Source: an uncultured Alphaproteobacteria bacterium (GTDB taxonomy: Bacteria; Pseudomonadota; Alphaproteobacteria; RF32; CAG-239). Taken from it: a stretch of 64,000 nucleotides of DNA. The position numbers and the translations under genes are program-made. Under the pieces are notes generated by a model. The model ran no database searches. It saw nothing but the letters and a program-made list of their open reading frames with translations, and was not told the origin of the DNA. This document shows, piece by piece, positions 18,046 to 26,987 of the stretch. Each line of letters begins with the position of its first letter. The first letter of the stretch is position 1. The stretch is from positions 22,050 to 86,049 of the forward strand of contig CALXTE010000005.1 of assembly GCA_944391345.1 (NCBI GenBank). The letters are read 5' to 3'.

Positions 18046-19509
18046 ATGAACAGCAGTAATCTAGATATCTCAAAAATCATAAAATACGTGCTGATAGCCG
18101 TGGCGATTGTGTTTGTGATAATATTAAATTATTGCAGCATAAACGAGCACATGAGCTCCAACAGCCGTAAAATCACATCATACAAAATTCCTGAAGATTA
18201 TAAAGAAAGAACCCGTCCCTCGGTTGTCGCCGGAATTTTTTATCCTGCAGAAAAAACACCGAATAATTCAGAAAAAAAACGTCCTGAGTTGCTAATTATT
18301 CCTCACGCCGGCTACAAATATTCAACAGCAGTTGCAGCCAAGGCTTATCAAGCTCTCAAGCCTTATGCCTCAAAAATAAAAAATGTCATCTTTGTTGTTC
18401 CGCAACATAAAAAACAGCTCAAAGGTGCCGCCTTATATGCCGGAGAAAAAATCAGCTTATCGGGCAAGGTTTATAAAATAAATGAAAAAATTTCAGAAGA
18501 GCTAAGCCGACAAAAAGGTTTCTTTTTTTCCTCTCCGGCCTTTGCCTCAGAAGAAATCATGTCTGAGCAGTTGCCCTTATTGCAGCAAGTTGTTCCAAAC
18601 TTTCTCTTAGTGCCTTTGGTCTATGGGGATATTGCCGCCGCAGATTTGGCCTCTGCTTTAGAAAAATATGCCGCGATTCCGCATACGTTAATAATCATTT
18701 CTTCCGATTTGGCCAACTATTATTCCGAGCTGCAAAACCCACTCTCAAAAGGTGAGGAAGCGCATTCAGATTGCGGAAATATTGGCATTGAAGCCGCCCA
18801 AGAAATTGCAAAAAATCTGAATTTAACACCGGAAATGCTGGATTTGGTAAATGCACAAGATATCATGGCTCAGTTAAAGCGCTATGATGAAGAAAACAAA
18901 ACCGAAGAAAAACGTTTAGAAAAAGAGCGCCAGTCGCTTAAAGAATTCAAGAGCTTATACGGCAAGACCTTGTTAAAAATCGCCCGCATATCTTTGGAAG
19001 AAAAAATTTTGCATGACAAAAAATATCGCCCATCCAGAAAAGACTATAACAATACGATTTTTGACAAAGGTGCCTCTTATGTAAAGCTGCAACAAAATGG
19101 GCAAAATATCGGCCAGTCCGGCAGCTTGCTGCCTAAAAAAGCCATCGCCCATAATGTCGCTCACAATGCTTATGAGGCTGCTGACAATAATGCTGAAAAC
19201 CCAAAAATAACTCCCGAAAATCTGCCGGATATAAAAATAACCATAGCTTTGCTGACAGGCTATGAACGCGTCCGCTATAATGATGAACAAAACTTATTAA
19301 ACAAACTTGATGAAACGCAAGACGGGGTAATTTTGCGCTCAGGCGACAGACAGGCCGCTTTTTTGCCCGAAGAGTGGAAAAATTATAAGAGCAAGCAAGA
19401 ATTTCTCAATGCTTTGAAGTTCAAAGCCGGACTAAGCCCAAGCTATTGGTCAAACAAAATAAAGATATTCAAGTTTTATACAGAGGAGATAACGGAAGAT
19501 GAAAATTAA
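18046..19509 (+). CDS. Membrane-anchored Memo-AMMECR1 fusion (AmmeMemoRadiSam proteins B and A)
   Basis: A 487-residue protein. Residues about 12-30 form one membrane anchor (IKYVLIAVAIVFVIILNY). Residues about 55-285 are a Memo-like domain: RPSVVAGIFYPAE, LLIIPHAGYKYSTAVAAKAY, VPQHKK and IISSDLANYYSE, then SDCGNIGIEAAQ with the conserved CG. Residues about 310-480 are AMMECR1-like, ending in the hallmark DGVILRSGDRQAAFLPEEW and LKFKAGLSPSYWSNKIKIFKF. Two expected motifs are altered: the SSDxxHY His is Asn, and the LRGCIG-type segment of AMMECR1 is NGQNIGQSGSL (351-361), without Cys. The partner radical-SAM gene is not in the window. The gene overlaps the next one by 11 bp. Function of the system is unknown. 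Confidence 0.75.
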   Translation: MNSSNLDISKIIKYVLIAVAIVFVIILNYCSINEHMSSNSRKITSYKIPEDYKERTRPSVVAGIFYPAEKTPNNSEKKRPELLIIPHAGYKYSTAVAAKAYQALKPYASKIKNVIFVVPQHKKQLKGAALYAGEKISLSGKVYKINEKISEELSRQKGFFFSSPAFASEEIMSEQLPLLQQVVPNFLLVPLVYGDIAAADLASALEKYAAIPHTLIIISSDLANYYSELQNPLSKGEEAHSDCGNIGIEAAQEIAKNLNLTPEMLDLVNAQDIMAQLKRYDEENKTEEKRLEKERQSLKEFKSLYGKTLLKIARISLEEKILHDKKYRPSRKDYNNTIFDKGASYVKLQQNGQNIGQSGSLLPKKAIAHNVAHNAYEAADNNAENPKITPENLPDIKITIALLTGYERVRYNDEQNLLNKLDETQDGVILRSGDRQAAFLPEEWKNYKSKQEFLNALKFKAGLSPSYWSNKIKIFKFYTEEITEDEN

Positions 19510-21211
19510 CGGATACGAGATAGCCTTAAGCGAAGAAGAACTAGATAAAATCATAAACGAACAAACCCAACCGATAGAGTTAATCAGCAAAGACTTCAAG
19601 GGCTATGAAGCCTTAAGCGAAGGCGACAAAAAAGCTTTGCAACATTTGGTAAATGCCGGAAAGATGATGACCGATGTTGCCCAAGAGCAAGACCATCCGT
19701 TAAACAGAACAATGAGAAAAGCTTTGGAAGAGGCCGCAAAAACCAGCAGTCACGCGGCAAAAGCCTTAAAGCTGTTCACTTATTTCAGCGGTGTTGAAGG
19801 CCTAAACGGTATTGACCCGAAGCCTATAGAGATTTTCAAGGGCATACATGGCAGCAAGGGGCGCAATTTTTATCCGCAGGATTTGAGTGTTGAAGAATTT
19901 CATCAGATAATTGAGAAAATGCTCAATCGTGGCAAAGACGATGAAGTCCGCAAAATTTTAAGCGTCAGAACCATGGTCAGACGCTCCGGCGATGAGCTAA
20001 AAGCCATTGATTATACCGAATATTTTGCCAAAGAGTTTTCAGAGATTGCCAATCAGCTGGAGCTGGCCGCGCATTATACAACCGATGCTGCTTTGAAGGA
20101 TTATTTGGGCTGGCAGGTTCAGGCCTTGCTGCAAAATGATGAAGAGATGGACGCTTTGGCGGATAGACATTGGGCCGTTTTGCAAGACACACCGCTTGAG
20201 TTTACCTTAAGCCGAGAAAATTATGATGACGAGATGAGCGGCACGATTTGCGAAAATCCAAAATTATCCGAGATGTTAGCCGCCCGCGGAATAGAGGTCT
20301 TGTCAAAAGACATGCTGGGCATTCGCGTCGGCATTGTCAACAAGGAAGGAACCCAATTACTTCTTAAGTTTAAGGAACACATGAAAAAGCTGGCAAAATT
20401 AATGCCTTTTGCCGATAGATATGAACAAAATGTTGCCGCGGGCGGCGAGCTGAAACAAACCATGGTCGATGTTGATTTGGCTGCCTTGTGCGGTGATTAT
20501 GCTCAGTGCCGCGGCGCTATTACGACGGCGCAAAACCTGCCGAATAATGATAAATTGTCGGTTAAGCGCGGAGGCGGCCGCCGCAATGTTTACCACCGTC
20601 AGGTCAGACAAAGCGGTGATGCCAAGAGAGAAAAGGCTCTGTTAAATGCACTTCTCAGAGAAGATTTTCACAAATATTTCAATCGTGAAGCCGAGCATAT
20701 TTTTGTCATCGGGCACGAAAACGGCCATTCTTTAGGACCCGACAGCAGCTATCAAAATGCGCTGGGACTTTATAAACATACAATCGAAGAAAACAAAGCC
20801 GATGTTGTGTCCATAACTTTTATGCCGGAATATGTAAAAGCCGGAATCATTAATGAACAACAGTTGAAAGAAATATATACAACTTGGATTGTTCGCTTGC
20901 TGTTAAAGTCAAAACCCCAGGCTTCTCAACCGCACAGAACCGGCGATTTGATTCATTTTAACTATTTGCTTGAGCATGGCGCCATCGAATTTGACGCCGA
21001 TAATAAGCTGGTCATTCATTTTGATAAAATGCCCGAGGTCATGCACAAGATTTTGGCCGAGACGATAGAGGTCCAGCTCTCCAAGTCGCCGGAACAGGCA
21101 AAAGCCTTCATCGAGCGCAACAGCAACTGGGGCGCTTTGCATGAATATATCGCCAAGGTGCAAAAAGACTTGGGCTTGAAACCTTATAAAGATATCAGAA
21201 TGCATTTTTAA
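19499..21211 (+). CDS. M49-like (dipeptidyl-peptidase III type) zinc peptidase
   Basis: A 570-residue soluble protein with the zinc motif HENGH (residues 406-410, HExxH form) and, 20 residues on, EENKAD (430-435), which matches the second metal-site motif EExxAD of peptidase family M49. The N-terminal ~380 residues are mostly helical, as in that family, with DYTEYFAKEFSEIANQLELAA like the M49 N-lobe. No signal peptide, so a cytoplasmic metallopeptidase is likely. It overlaps the Memo-AMMECR1 fusion gene by 11 bp, implying translational coupling. Substrate unknown; the assignment rests on motifs and overall pattern. Confidence 0.75.
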   Translation: MKINGYEIALSEEELDKIINEQTQPIELISKDFKGYEALSEGDKKALQHLVNAGKMMTDVAQEQDHPLNRTMRKALEEAAKTSSHAAKALKLFTYFSGVEGLNGIDPKPIEIFKGIHGSKGRNFYPQDLSVEEFHQIIEKMLNRGKDDEVRKILSVRTMVRRSGDELKAIDYTEYFAKEFSEIANQLELAAHYTTDAALKDYLGWQVQALLQNDEEMDALADRHWAVLQDTPLEFTLSRENYDDEMSGTICENPKLSEMLAARGIEVLSKDMLGIRVGIVNKEGTQLLLKFKEHMKKLAKLMPFADRYEQNVAAGGELKQTMVDVDLAALCGDYAQCRGAITTAQNLPNNDKLSVKRGGGRRNVYHRQVRQSGDAKREKALLNALLREDFHKYFNREAEHIFVIGHENGHSLGPDSSYQNALGLYKHTIEENKADVVSITFMPEYVKAGIINEQQLKEIYTTWIVRLLLKSKPQASQPHRTGDLIHFNYLLEHGAIEFDADNKLVIHFDKMPEVMHKILAETIEVQLSKSPEQAKAFIERNSNWGALHEYIAKVQKDLGLKPYKDIRMHF

Positions 21212-21298
21212 GAAAGGTCTGTTGAATTCACCAAAATTTTGCTTGCCAAGAAGAACAAGAAAAGTCAAAATAAACTTAAATAAATAAGGGGGTAAGAT

Positions 21299-21667
21299 AT
21301 GATTAAAAAACTTATTGCCGGAGAGTTGAGTTTAAGTGACACCTTCTGGAAGTTTGGTGTGCTGGGCATGGCGCTGGTAATATTTGTCGTCCGCCTGTTT
21401 GGTAGCTTTCTTGCCGGAAAGTTAAAAGGCATCAGCCTTTACACCTATTACAGTAAATACTTTAACCCGCTGAATATGGACACAGGCATTGTTGCAAACA
21501 CCTGCCTTTACCTTGGAAGTTTGGTTATCTTTGTTTGGTACAGTGTTGTTGTCTTGTCCGGGATATGGAAGAGCTCGGATAAATATGACAAGAGCACATG
21601 GATTAAACAAATGGCAAGAATAGTGACGGTGATTTTGGTCATCATGAGTTACAAAATAGTTTTTTAA
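21299..21667 (+). CDS. Small membrane protein, three helices
   Basis: 122 residues with three hydrophobic segments (about 18-42, 62-85 and 100-120) and short polar loops. An upstream GGGGG-like stretch (AAGGGGG) serves as ribosome binding site. No family recognised. A small lipoprotein gene follows 10 bp later and both end at the same terminator. Confidence 0.6.
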   Translation: MIKKLIAGELSLSDTFWKFGVLGMALVIFVVRLFGSFLAGKLKGISLYTYYSKYFNPLNMDTGIVANTCLYLGSLVIFVWYSVVVLSGIWKSSDKYDKSTWIKQMARIVTVILVIMSYKIVF

Positions 21668-21677
21668 GGAACAAGAT

Positions 21678-21836
21678 ATGAAAAAATTTATAATGTTGGT
21701 CATGGTTCTGATTCTCTCGGGCTGCTTTACGGCCGGTGACTTTCCCGAAAAAAGGGAACGTCTTCACAACATGGGCCATGAAGACGACTATTGCCAAAAA
21801 AATCCCGATCGCTGCATAAACGGTGTCCAGTGGTAA
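21678..21836 (+). CDS. Small lipoprotein, 52 aa
   Basis: Read directly from the sequence: MKKFIMLVMVLILSGCFTAG, then a charged stretch and an end of DDYCQKNPDRCINGVQW. The lipobox LSGC gives acylated Cys at residue 16. The mature peptide of about 37 residues has two Cys (residues 39 and 46). Ribosome binding site AAGGA, 10 bp after the previous gene. Small lipoproteins of this size are often accessory parts of envelope complexes; no specific function can be assigned. Confidence 0.7.
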   Translation: MKKFIMLVMVLILSGCFTAGDFPEKRERLHNMGHEDDYCQKNPDRCINGVQW

Positions 21837-21857
21837 TTATCAAAATTTTATAAAATC

Positions 21858-21889
21858 GGAGCGAGATAAACCCTCGCTCCATTTTTTTT
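21858..21889 (+). terminator. Intrinsic terminator
   Basis: Perfect 8-bp stem GGAGCGAG/CTCGCTCC (21858-21865 and 21873-21880) followed by A and eight T, 21 bp after the small lipoprotein. Confidence 0.9.
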
Positions 21890-21898
21890 CTACTTTTA

Positions 21899-23674
21899 TT
21901 ATTTATACAGCTCGGGAAGAGGTTTTTCCTCTTGGTGGGAATGAGGCTTTGTCTTGCGGACTTTTTCAAAAATTGACAAGAAATTGCTGTTATCCCAAAT
22001 CAAGGTTTCTTTACCGTACAAGCAAGAAGACAGCTTATCAAGTTCGCTCTTAAATGCCGCATTATGACTATGCGCGGCAATGTCGTTGAGGTTTGAAATT
22101 GCCGGATTTTGATAAGTTTCTTTAGCCCAAGCAATGAGGCTATCACGAAGGTTTTTAAGGTCTTTTTCTTTGGCATATTTGATGACGGCTTTATCAAAGT
22201 TTTTCAAACTTTCGCCGCTTTGCTGATAGGTTTTCTTCGCACGGAAAAAGGCAAAAATCAAAACTCCGAGGAACAAACCGGCACCAAAGGCGGTTAACGC
22301 CGCCACACGCCAATCCGGCTGATCGTTAGCAACCGGGGCATTTTTAGCCGGAGTATCATTAACAGCCGCCGTTGTTGGAGCAGAAATGCTCGGTTGTTCA
22401 ACAATTTCTTCTTCCTGTGGGATAGCACTGGGGTCTGCGGCAACTGAAATCGTCATCTCCGGCAAAGACGCCGTTTCGACTTGCTGGGTCTTGATATTAA
22501 ACCATTTGACACTGACTTCCGGAATGGTTACATTTCCACTTTTTGAAGGAATATAAACATTTGAAATCAGGCGATAAGACACGATTTTGCCGTTTTCGAT
22601 TTTAACCTCGCTAAGCGGCTTTTCAGGATATTGCTTAAGTGAGCCACTGTCGATAAATTTGATGTTTGGCAGTTGGGCATCCATAACACCGACGGCTTTG
22701 ATATAAATATTGCGGGTAACGGCTTTTCCGACCTTAAATTTCGGCGGATTAGGCTTCCATTCAGAATAGAGCTCTAAACTTTCGGCCGGAACCCACCAGC
22801 CGCCTTGTGCCGCTGCCGGAACAGGTTTTACCGAAATTTTCATCGGATCCGTTCGCAAAGAAACAACATTTTTTGTGGCAAAAATGTCTGCTAAATCAGG
22901 GTCAAGCGCGCTGATTTTGAAAGCACCGAAACTTTCAAAGATTTTTTGCATCGGGTCGCCGCCTTGAGATAAATAATATCCTTCAACCGCAATCTCGGGC
23001 ACATCCAGCTCTCCGCTTTTTTGCGGGAAGAGAGCCATTTTGATTTTTATAACCCGAACATCTTGGCCGCCGATTTTGACCGTTTCGAGCTCCGGCTCGC
23101 CCAAAGACTGAATCACCCAGTTGTTTTCGTCATTAACCAAAGGCACAATTCTATCAATTTGCAAACCGCCGGTGTCATAAATCTTAAGGGTTAGATTAAC
23201 TTCTTGTTGCACAAAGGGATTTTTGTTATCAATCTCGGCTTCAACCGCATAACGCGGGGCATGAGCAGCTTGCGCATTTTGCTCATTTTGTTTTTTGATA
23301 TTTTCGGGGCTGGCGGGCAAAACCTCTAAGCTCAGAGGCTGACTCTTAAGTGAACCTAAAGCAAGGGGTGGAATAGTCATTTGGCCGGAGGATTTTGGCA
23401 TAAGCTGGACTTTCCACTCGCGATTTTGTGAGATTTTTCCGTTAATATAATTATGCTGATAAGCATTGCTGACCGAAAAAATGTTAAAATCTTTATCCAG
23501 CGGTGCAAAATCCGGCAGTTCATTGGTTTGGGCGCCGTCATAACTCAATGTAAGGGTTACGGCCTCGCCTTGTATAATCTGATTTTTATTAAGTGTGGCT
23601 TTAAGCTCTGCGGCATCGGCCAAAGAGCACAAGCCGACAAGTAAGACAATAAGCAAAAGGACAAGTCTTTTCAT
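21899..23674 (-). CDS. batD: BatD-type protein (oxygen-tolerance family)
   Basis: A 591-residue protein with a signal peptide (KRLVLLLIVLLVGLCSLADA), several beta-sandwich repeats (for example LKATLNKNQIIQGEAVTLTL, RYAVEAEIDNKNPFVQQEVN), a Pro/Ala-rich linker, one membrane helix near residue 465 (FGAGLFLGVLIFAFF) and a cytoplasmic helical tail. This is the layout of BatD, whose large periplasmic part partners with the VWA proteins BatA and BatB. It lies 3 bp after the batB/C stop at the end of the operon. In Bacteroides the Bat proteins were linked to aerotolerance; the mechanism is unresolved. Confidence 0.88.
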   Translation of the reverse strand: MKRLVLLLIVLLVGLCSLADAAELKATLNKNQIIQGEAVTLTLSYDGAQTNELPDFAPLDKDFNIFSVSNAYQHNYINGKISQNREWKVQLMPKSSGQMTIPPLALGSLKSQPLSLEVLPASPENIKKQNEQNAQAAHAPRYAVEAEIDNKNPFVQQEVNLTLKIYDTGGLQIDRIVPLVNDENNWVIQSLGEPELETVKIGGQDVRVIKIKMALFPQKSGELDVPEIAVEGYYLSQGGDPMQKIFESFGAFKISALDPDLADIFATKNVVSLRTDPMKISVKPVPAAAQGGWWVPAESLELYSEWKPNPPKFKVGKAVTRNIYIKAVGVMDAQLPNIKFIDSGSLKQYPEKPLSEVKIENGKIVSYRLISNVYIPSKSGNVTIPEVSVKWFNIKTQQVETASLPEMTISVAADPSAIPQEEEIVEQPSISAPTTAAVNDTPAKNAPVANDQPDWRVAALTAFGAGLFLGVLIFAFFRAKKTYQQSGESLKNFDKAVIKYAKEKDLKNLRDSLIAWAKETYQNPAISNLNDIAAHSHNAAFKSELDKLSSCLYGKETLIWDNSNFLSIFEKVRKTKPHSHQEEKPLPELYK

Positions 23675-23677
23675 TTG

Positions 23678-25390
23678 CTAATCTCCATATCTGTTTTTTT
23701 GATATTCCTTAAATATAAAAGCGCGCAATAACCCTCCCGGATCTTCGGGAATCTCACGATATTGTTGTTCGCGCGCTTGAATTTGTTCGTTATATTCTTT
23801 TTCATCATCTTGATTTTGCGGCAGAGGCTGCGGTTTTGGTTGTTGCTGCGCCTGTTGCTCGGTATCATCAGCTTTTTGATTATCAAGAGGTTGTTGCTGT
23901 TGGTTCTGTTGTTCTTCAGAATCTTGCGGCTTATCTTCTTGAGAATCCTGATTTTGATTTTGTTGATTCTGCTGCTGTTGGTCTTGGTTTTGTTCCTGAT
24001 TTTGGTCAGCATTGTTTTGCTGCTGATTTTGTTCTTGCTGTTGCTGGTTCTGCTGTTGGTCTTGTTTGTCCTGATTCTGATCTTGATTTTGGCTCTGTTG
24101 CTGAGAGTTGTTTTGCTGTTGTTGCTTCAGATACTCAAGATTAAACTTTGCGTCTTCATGATTCGGATTGTTTTTCAAGACTTCTTCATATTTTTTGATA
24201 GCCTCGTCGATTTTGCCGCTTTTGGCCAGCGCATTGCCCTGATTATAAAGAGCCTCTGGGCCTTGACTTTGATTAAAGGCGGCAAGAGCTTTTTGATAAT
24301 CTCCGGATTTATAAAGACTTGAGGCCTTCCAGTCAATATCCTTAAACTTTTGAGCCGCGGTTGCGTAGTCTTGCCGATTAAAAGCCTTCATCCCCTCTTG
24401 ATTGTCATTTAAGAAAAATCCGGCAGAGGCGGGAGCAACGCAAGAGAGCATAAAGACTAAAATCAACACGCCCTTGCGGAAAAAGTACAAACAGCACAAA
24501 AGTGGGATAAAGCACAGATAATAACCATAATCCAGCCAAATGGCACGCTTGTTGTCCGATGTTTTTAATTCATCGGAGCGCTCGGCCTCAAACAAAGAGA
24601 TAAAGGCGGATATATCACGGTCATTAGCCGAGATTTTTTGATAAATGCCGCCGCCTCTTTGCGCAAGCTCTTTAAGAATAGAAATATTATCGGCGCTAAT
24701 GGCCAAGGCTGAAACCTTATAACCTTCGGTTTTGGCTTTTTCTGCGGCATTAAGGGCAAGCGCAGTGTCTTGTCCGCCGCTTCCGGCAAAGATTATGATA
24801 TTTCCTTGCGCGAAGCCGGCTTCGGACAGTTTTTGGGCGGCAAAAGCTATGGCTCGGTCAAGGCGGCTGCCGTTGATGGGCATAATCTTGCGGTCTACCT
24901 CAGGCAAAAGATTGATAATAAGTTGGGCGTCATCGGTAATCGGCGTAATCATAAAGGGCTCGCCGCTGTAAACAATCAAACCAACCTGCTGTGTTTTAAG
25001 CTGTTCCAATAGGTCCGTAATTTTAAATTTTGCACGCGCCAAACGATTGGGGGTGATGTCGGTTTTGCTAATATCAGAAGACAAATCCAGAACCAGCATC
25101 ACCGGATTTTGCGGAGCTAAAGAAGGAATCTCGATTTTGTTCCATGATGGACCGGCAAGGGCTAAAATCGCCACAATCGAACCAATAAACGCCAAAACAG
25201 AAACAAAACGGCGCTGCTTGGAGCTGCCCTTAATCAGCAAGAAGTTAAGCAGCTTTTTATCGCAAACCTTAACCCAACTGGATAAGGACTGTCCGCCATG
25301 AGAAAACTTAAACATCAAAATCAGCGGCAGGATAAGAGCCAGCAACCACCATGGGCGCAGAAAATGAAAATTATTCAAAAATTCATTCAT
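23678..25390 (-). CDS. BatB/BatC fusion: VWA domain, TPR and Gln/Asn-rich tail
   Basis: A 570-residue protein. Two N-terminal membrane helices (about 13-28 and 62-80) precede a VWA domain (about 95-265). After a helix near 295-325 come tetratricopeptide-like units (about 335-420: AFNRQDYATAAQKFKDIDWKAS, ALYNQGNALAKSGKIDEAIKKYEE). A ~120-residue tail (about 425-540) is almost entirely Gln, Asn, Asp and Glu. BatB (VWA) and BatC (TPR) are often separate; here they are one protein. The MIDAS position reads DLSSD (102-106) rather than DxSxS, so metal binding may be altered. Four bases separate it from batA. Confidence 0.85.
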   Translation of the reverse strand: MNEFLNNFHFLRPWWLLALILPLILMFKFSHGGQSLSSWVKVCDKKLLNFLLIKGSSKQRRFVSVLAFIGSIVAILALAGPSWNKIEIPSLAPQNPVMLVLDLSSDISKTDITPNRLARAKFKITDLLEQLKTQQVGLIVYSGEPFMITPITDDAQLIINLLPEVDRKIMPINGSRLDRAIAFAAQKLSEAGFAQGNIIIFAGSGGQDTALALNAAEKAKTEGYKVSALAISADNISILKELAQRGGGIYQKISANDRDISAFISLFEAERSDELKTSDNKRAIWLDYGYYLCFIPLLCCLYFFRKGVLILVFMLSCVAPASAGFFLNDNQEGMKAFNRQDYATAAQKFKDIDWKASSLYKSGDYQKALAAFNQSQGPEALYNQGNALAKSGKIDEAIKKYEEVLKNNPNHEDAKFNLEYLKQQQQNNSQQQSQNQDQNQDKQDQQQNQQQQEQNQQQNNADQNQEQNQDQQQQNQQNQNQDSQEDKPQDSEEQQNQQQQPLDNQKADDTEQQAQQQPKPQPLPQNQDDEKEYNEQIQAREQQYREIPEDPGGLLRAFIFKEYQKNRYGD

Positions 25391-25393
25391 GAC

Positions 25394-26401
25394 TTACTCC
25401 CTCCGTCTTTGCCAAAAGAACAAGAACAGGCTCAACAACAAGGCGGCAGAAAGCGGAATATAAAAGCGCTCTTGCACATCTCGCACAAATTTTGCCTCAT
25501 TTTCATTGGCTTCGAGCTTATCAATTTCGGCATAAATTTTTTCAAGGCTTTGCGTATTTTTGGCTCTGAAATATGAGCCCTGAGTTTCTTTGGCAATTTG
25601 CGCAAGGCTTTCTTCATCAAGGCCGGAAGGCATGCTTAAATTAATCCCAAATATAGAGTTTATCAGGCTTTTTTCAGCGCCGACGCCAATGGTATAGATT
25701 TTTACATTTTCATCTTTTGCGAGCTTAATGGCTTGGGCGAGGGAAAGGCGGCCGCTGTTGTTTTCGCCATCGGTTAAAAGGATGATGACTTTTTTATCAA
25801 GGTTTGAGCTGGAACGCAGCGATTTGAGCGAGGCACCAATCGCGTCACCGATAGAGGTTGAATTTCCGGCCATACCGGCATCGGTGGCAAGCAAAATTTC
25901 TTCAACGGATTTTTTATCATAAGTAATCGGAGCCTGAACATAAGCAAGCGAGCCGAACAAAACCAAGCCTATGCGGTCATCGACACGTTTGCGGATAAAG
26001 TCCGTGGCTGTTTTTTTAACGGCGGTTAAGCGGTCAACGCGGTTATTTCCCAGTACAAAATCTTGCTCTAACATTGAGGTTGAAATATCAACCACAAGAA
26101 GAATATCGCGGCTCATGGCTGGTAAGCGCACCGGCTTTCCGACCCAAAGCGGACGTGCAACCGCCGTGACCAGCAAAGCCCAAATTAAAAACAGCACGAT
26201 TTTATTCAGCGGGCTTTTTTTGATGGTGGGGGCTGCGGTGTTCCATATCCCGCCGGCCTTAAGATTAATACGCTCAATATCTTTTAGAAACGGAACACGC
26301 AAAGCGTCGCCATGCAGGCCGCGCACGGCAGGCAGAATCGCCCGAAAAACAAAAGGCAACAACAATAGCCAAAACATTTGAGGATAAGCGAAATGGTTCA
26401 T
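25394..26401 (-). CDS. batA: BatA-type VWA membrane protein
   Basis: Start set at 26401 (MNHFAYPQMFWLLLLPFVFR), which has an AGGAGA ribosome binding site and overlaps the upstream stop by 4 bp; a longer frame to 26419 adds six unlikely residues. 335 residues: an N-terminal membrane helix, a second at about 67-82, the VWA domain with an intact MIDAS (DISTS, 105-109, with later TDGENNSG), and a C-terminal helix (FYIPLSAALLLSLFLFF). BatA is the central VWA protein of the Bat operon, exposed to the periplasm. Confidence 0.92.
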   Translation of the reverse strand: MNHFAYPQMFWLLLLPFVFRAILPAVRGLHGDALRVPFLKDIERINLKAGGIWNTAAPTIKKSPLNKIVLFLIWALLVTAVARPLWVGKPVRLPAMSRDILLVVDISTSMLEQDFVLGNNRVDRLTAVKKTATDFIRKRVDDRIGLVLFGSLAYVQAPITYDKKSVEEILLATDAGMAGNSTSIGDAIGASLKSLRSSSNLDKKVIILLTDGENNSGRLSLAQAIKLAKDENVKIYTIGVGAEKSLINSIFGINLSMPSGLDEESLAQIAKETQGSYFRAKNTQSLEKIYAEIDKLEANENEAKFVRDVQERFYIPLSAALLLSLFLFFWQRRRE

Positions 26402-26856
26402 AGATTTTCTCCTATCCACTCACGACAAAAATCACGAAGTTGAGCCACATCCTCACCGCTAAAATCAGGAGATGAGGGCTTAATATAAGGGGCATTGATA
26501 AGGAGTTTTGCGGTTTGCCCCATAATTTTTTTCTTGCTATGCTGATTAAGAAAGTCAATCCAATTTTGACCAAACAAAGCCGTTGCCTGTGGAAATTTAA
26601 GCACACAGATTCGTCGCAACAGATTAGACATCTGTACCGCCGATTCGATATTGTTCTGCGGATAAGCGCTAAGCAAACGGAAGGCATAGCGTTTTTTACT
26701 TTTGCGGCGCAAGATTAAAAAGCCACGCCACAAAAGCCAAAGCCCGATAAGGGCAAGGATAAGTACATACCACCCATAAGCCAATGGAAAAGCGGAAACG
26801 CCTTCGCTCGGCAAATGAATATCTCTTAATTCCGGCAGATTATCCGGCATAGTCAT
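26398..26856 (-). CDS. DUF4381 membrane protein of the Bat operon
   Basis: 152 residues with the typical start DNLPELRDIHLPSEGVSAFP, one membrane helix (about 25-46, YGWYVLILALIGLWLLWRGF) and a cytoplasmic helical tail with VQMSNLLRRICVLKFP and FGQNWIDFLN. This matches DUF4381, usually found between a DUF58 gene and batA. First gene of the four-gene operon here; the moxR and DUF58 genes that normally lead the cluster are absent from its upstream side, where tyrS lies instead. Confidence 0.85.
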   Translation of the reverse strand: MTMPDNLPELRDIHLPSEGVSAFPLAYGWYVLILALIGLWLLWRGFLILRRKSKKRYAFRLLSAYPQNNIESAVQMSNLLRRICVLKFPQATALFGQNWIDFLNQHSKKKIMGQTAKLLINAPYIKPSSPDFSGEDVAQLRDFCREWIGENL

Positions 26857-26933
26857 TCTCCAAATAAAACCCTGAAAATAAATTTAAGACTTTTTTGAAC
26901 AAATATCAACACCGGAATGAGATAAGCCAAAAC

Positions 26934-26964
26934 AAAAAAGCACGATTTCCCAAGAACCGTGCTT
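26934..26964 (-). terminator. Intrinsic terminator of tyrS
   Basis: On the minus strand AAGCACG...CGTGCTT (26958-26964 and 26938-26944) is followed by a T-run, 24 bp past the tyrS stop. Confidence 0.75.
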
Positions 26965-26987
26965 AAACATAGGACATCAAAGCCAAA

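Noticed and set aside
23762-24322. A 186-residue Leu/Ile-rich plus-strand frame looking like a membrane protein.
   Set aside because: It is the antisense of the Gln/Asn-rich tail of the Bat protein; CAA/AAC codons read backward give Leu and Val.
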